Below are positions 62,263-64,000 of a stretch of 64,000 nt of DNA, piece by piece (positions within the stretch are counted from its first letter, which is position 1; the number at the start of each line of letters is the position of its first letter). The stretch comes from Pseudothermotoga elfii DSM 9442 = NBRC 107921. Its GTDB lineage: Bacteria > Thermotogota > Thermotogae > Thermotogales > DSM-5069. Location of the stretch: positions 2,105,861 through 2,169,860 of the forward strand of contig NC_022792.1 in the NCBI RefSeq assembly GCF_000504085.1, written 5' to 3'. The notes below the pieces were generated by a model. The model worked only from the letters and a program-made list of their open reading frames with translations, had not been told where the DNA came from and did not search any database. The position numbers were made by a program, and so were the translations under genes.

Positions 62263-63594
62263 GTGAGGCAGGTCATCGAGGAGATAGACAGAAGAGGTTG
62301 TAAGTTTGTTGATTTAAAAGTTGTTGATCTCTACGGAAGATGGAGGCATGTAACTCTTCACAGGGAAAGTTTCTCAGAAGAAATTTTTGAAAAGGGTGTT
62401 GGGTTCGACGCATCAAATCTTGGTTATGCGTCTGTGACTAAAAGCGATATGATTCTCATTCCGGATGCCAGAACACTGTTTTTTGAAAAAATCGAAAATG
62501 AGGAAATCGCGAGCTTTATATGTGATGTGTATAGTTCAGAAAATTTTAAACCAAGTGAACATGATCCAAGATTTATCTTTAAGAAAGCCATTGAATACAT
62601 CTCACCAATAGCTGACGATATAAAGCTTTCTATAGAGTATGAGTTTCATGTTTTTAGCAGAGTTCGATACTCAATCCAACCTAATCTCATTTTTCTGGAA
62701 ACCGATAGCCCAGAAGGTTTTTGGAATTCCTCTCAATCCGGAGAGTATTTCGTCGGCCGTAAAAAAGGATATCACAGAGAAATCCCATTTGATAACTTCA
62801 TGCACCTGAGAAATGCCATAGTTTCGGAACTTGAAAACGTGGGAGTTTCGGTGAAATACCACCATCACGAAGTAGGGTCTTCGCAACTTGAGATAGAAAC
62901 AAATTTTGAAAGTGCACTAAAAGCTGCTGATTGGGTTATGTTAGTCAAACATGTCGTTAGAAAAATAGCTAAACAATCTGGATTTCTGGTGACATTCATG
63001 CCTAAACCACTGTACAATGAAGCAGGAAACGGCATGCACATTCATCAATACATGATTAAAGACGGAAAAAACATCTTTTCTGGCGACGAGTTACATGGGT
63101 TGTCAAAAACCTGTCATCAATACATGACAGGATTGTTAAAACATTGCCCGGCTGTTATGGCTTTCTCCAATCCAACAACAAACTCTTACAGAAGACTCGT
63201 ACCGGGCTTTGAAGCGCCCACAAATGCGTCCTTTGGACTTGCCAACAGAAATGCCGCTGTAAGAATCCCAGGTTATGTAAAAGACCATTCTGAAAAAAGA
63301 ATAGAATTTCGCACAATTGACGCTTCCTGCAATCCATACCTTGCAATATCCGCTATGATACTGGCTGGAGTAGACGGTATAAAGAAAAAAATGAAAGCGG
63401 AAGAATCATCTGAATTATCTTTGCCAATAGACCTTTCAAAAGCATGTGATGCCCTGGAAGAAGATAGAGAATTCTTAAAAGAAATTTTCCCAGATTCACT
63501 GATCCAGCACTGGGTTCAAACAAAAAGAGAAGAATATAGATATATTTCTTCTATTCCACATCCGGCAGAATATGACTTGTACTTCGACGTTTGA
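62263..63594 (+). CDS. glnA: Glutamine synthetase, type I
   Basis: Makes glutamine from glutamate, ammonia and ATP (443 residues, the alpha-type length). Visible are the DLYGRWRHVTL start region, EYEFHVF, the ammonium-side GNGMHIHQ, the ATP-binding FSNPTTNSYRRLVPGFEAP and NRNAAVRIP, and FRTIDASCNPYLA with the glutamate-site residues. No adenylylation tyrosine site of the beta type is seen. GTG 62263 is set by GGAGGTG 7 bases upstream; the ATG at 62236 lies before that site. It is divergent from the SYLF gene. Confidence 0.93.
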   Translation: MRQVIEEIDRRGCKFVDLKVVDLYGRWRHVTLHRESFSEEIFEKGVGFDASNLGYASVTKSDMILIPDARTLFFEKIENEEIASFICDVYSSENFKPSEHDPRFIFKKAIEYISPIADDIKLSIEYEFHVFSRVRYSIQPNLIFLETDSPEGFWNSSQSGEYFVGRKKGYHREIPFDNFMHLRNAIVSELENVGVSVKYHHHEVGSSQLEIETNFESALKAADWVMLVKHVVRKIAKQSGFLVTFMPKPLYNEAGNGMHIHQYMIKDGKNIFSGDELHGLSKTCHQYMTGLLKHCPAVMAFSNPTTNSYRRLVPGFEAPTNASFGLANRNAAVRIPGYVKDHSEKRIEFRTIDASCNPYLAISAMILAGVDGIKKKMKAEESSELSLPIDLSKACDALEEDREFLKEIFPDSLIQHWVQTKREEYRYISSIPHPAEYDLYFDV

Positions 63595-63605
63595 AGTTTT
63601 ATAAT
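63577..63605 (+). promoter_or_regulatory. Possible promoter for the ferredoxin gene
   Basis: TTGTAC (63577-63582) and TATAAT (63600-63605) are 17 bases apart. The -10 box is perfect; the -35 box is weak and lies in the end of glnA. The leader to ATG 63644 would be about 32 bases. Confidence 0.45.
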
Positions 63606-63613
63606 AGCTTTAG

Positions 63614-63826
<213 letters not shown>

Positions 63827-63854
63827 AAAAAGAGGCGGGCGACCGCCTCTTTTT
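63827..63854 (+). terminator. Rho-independent terminator after the ferredoxin gene
   Basis: AAAAAGAGGCGG (63827-63838) pairs with CCGCCTCTTTTT (63843-63854) around the loop GCGA; the stem ends in a T run. It directly follows the ferredoxin stop. Confidence 0.9.
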
Positions 63855-63918
63855 CTTTATTTAACAGGAAAATCATCAACAAATAGGAAAGTTTTTAGAA
63901 GATAAACAATTCTGTTCC

Positions 63919-63947
63919 TTGAACTTTTCCCCGGTCGTGTTCATAAT
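63919..63947 (+). promoter_or_regulatory. Possible promoter for a gene beyond the window
   Basis: TTGAAC (63919-63924) and CATAAT (63942-63947) are 17 bases apart in the last 150 bases, where no gene is seen. A downstream gene would start after the window end. Confidence 0.35.
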
Positions 63948-64000
63948 AGTATTTGTACCTACCTTATTTTCTATCTATTTTATGAGGAGTAGTTACTCTT

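Overview
The window looks like chromosomal DNA of a thermophilic anaerobe of the Thermotogales, most likely Pseudothermotoga or a close relative. The grounds are the 60-residue ferredoxin, which carries the Thermotoga-type cysteine pattern; the many oligopeptide/sugar ABC transporters; strong AGGAGGTG-type ribosome binding sites; frequent TTG and GTG starts; and long runs of genes overlapping by 4 to 30 bases. The genus is an inference from protein content; no rRNA is present. No tRNA, rRNA, CRISPR array, insertion sequence or phage gene was seen.

Layout. 1-6513 (+): tail of an unknown gene, a D-2-hydroxyacid dehydrogenase, a queuosine-precursor transporter, a small MreD-like membrane protein, penicillin-binding protein 2, a radical SAM protein and a CPBP-family membrane protease. 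6445-13494 (-): an Opp-type ABC operon (binding protein, two permeases, two ATPases) ending in two small membrane proteins. 13514-15907: divergent kbl and tdh, the two-step conversion of threonine to glycine. 15922-22627 (-): a tightly overlapped operon mutS-like, xseA, xseB, dxs, asp23-like, fakA-like. 22676-27850 (-): a winged-helix/Rossmann regulator, a sugar aminotransferase, a UDP-sugar dehydrogenase and a membrane pyrophosphatase. 27908-29131 (-): an ArsB/NhaD-type ion transporter. 29217-34509 (-): a second Opp-type ABC operon. 34642-39032 (+): cyclophilin-like protein, a membrane-anchored unknown, sirtuin, PfkB kinase, CTP synthase. 39098-42796 (+): HAD phosphatase plus a CUT1 sugar ABC transporter without its own ATPase. 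42797-43333: the only long gene-poor stretch, ending in a strong promoter whose -10 box sits in a 22-bp palindrome. 43334-46884 (+): two lipoproteins, one with fibronectin-like domains and one a subtilisin-type protease. 46934-57523 (-): housekeeping genes uvrB, suhB-like, two deoxynucleoside kinases, rodZ-like, DUF4416, rimO, pgsA, thpR, recA, recX, rny. 57572-61526 (+): a seven-gene Mrp-type cation/proton antiporter. 61532-63826: SYLF protein, glutamine synthetase and ferredoxin.

How the genes work together. Much of the window concerns nutrient import (two Opp-type and one CUT1 system) and membrane ion energetics (H+-type pyrophosphatase, Mrp antiporter, NhaD-like carrier). All three binding-protein genes are followed by a hairpin before the permeases, which fits higher expression of the binding protein. 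The most unusual item is in the Mrp cluster: the MbhD/DUF4040 subunit carries a C-terminal domain resembling a solute-binding-protein fold, predicted on the cytoplasmic side, and the cluster has no large MrpA-type antiporter subunit. Other points of interest are the palindromic promoter of the lipoprotein/protease pair, an 11-bp hairpin that hides a ribosome binding site at 35018-35054, a K+-independent pyrophosphatase signature, and a possible decayed ORF next to a GC-rich palindrome near 42850.
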